Shown piece by piece: positions 53,262 to 64,000 of a DNA stretch of 64,000 nucleotides. The position numbers and the translations under genes are program-made. Numbering within the stretch: the stretch's first letter is position 1; each line of letters opens with the position of its first letter. The stretch covers positions 1 to 64,000 of the forward strand of contig BAAHQB010000303.1 in assembly GCA_054601695.1 (NCBI GenBank). Direction: 5' to 3'. The notes below the pieces were generated by a model that did not search any database, was not told the DNA's origin, and saw nothing but the letters and a program-made list of their open reading frames with translations. Source of the DNA: Amorphochlora amoebiformis (Eukaryota; Cercozoa; Chlorarachniophyceae).

Positions 53262-64000
<10,739 letters not shown>

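Overview
This window is the end of a eukaryotic chromosome. It opens with about 1.8 kb of telomeric CCCTAA repeat, followed by subtelomeric repeats and then roughly 55 kb of gene-bearing DNA soaked in (TA)n microsatellite. The genes are GT-AG spliced, intron-rich and have short exons that sit as GC-richer islands between (TA)n blocks, so open reading frames alone hide almost all of them. I rebuilt genes by hand from splice-site pairs, reading-frame phase and protein family motifs. The vertebrate-type telomere repeat, dense introns and tenascin/teneurin-like EGF proteins with a glycine-rich stalk would suit a unicellular holozoan protist (for example an ichthyosporean), but no species-diagnostic gene is present and that assignment is inference.

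Layout. 1-1836 telomere. 1837-7325 subtelomeric repeats, minisatellites and a short dispersed repeat. 7326-9831 (minus) a repeat-rich gene of unknown function. 9832-14868 no gene, with a minisatellite and degenerate interstitial telomeric patches. 14869-20612 (minus) the CDK5RAP3/C53 homolog. 20792-24218 (plus) a seven-EGF single-pass membrane protein, head to head with C53. 25288-30297 (minus) the LYAR homolog. 30465-34030 (plus) a small secreted single-EGF protein, head to head with LYAR. 34031-35474 a second copy of the dispersed repeat. 35475-43538 (plus) a 16-exon gene of unknown function whose exon phases all agree. 43539-53261 mostly (TA)n, minisatellites and two clear exons of an FkbM-type methyltransferase (minus). 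53262-63101 (minus) an RBR-type ubiquitin ligase with IBR domain, RING2-like segment, ZZ-like zinc finger and C-terminal membrane segment; its 5' exons are probably beyond the window end.

The genes do not form an operon-like pathway. A loose link is that C53 acts with the UFM1 system and ER-phagy while the RBR ligase is membrane anchored. The two divergent pairs (C53/EGF receptor-like, LYAR/secreted EGF) each share an intergenic stretch under 180 bp, which should hold both promoters.
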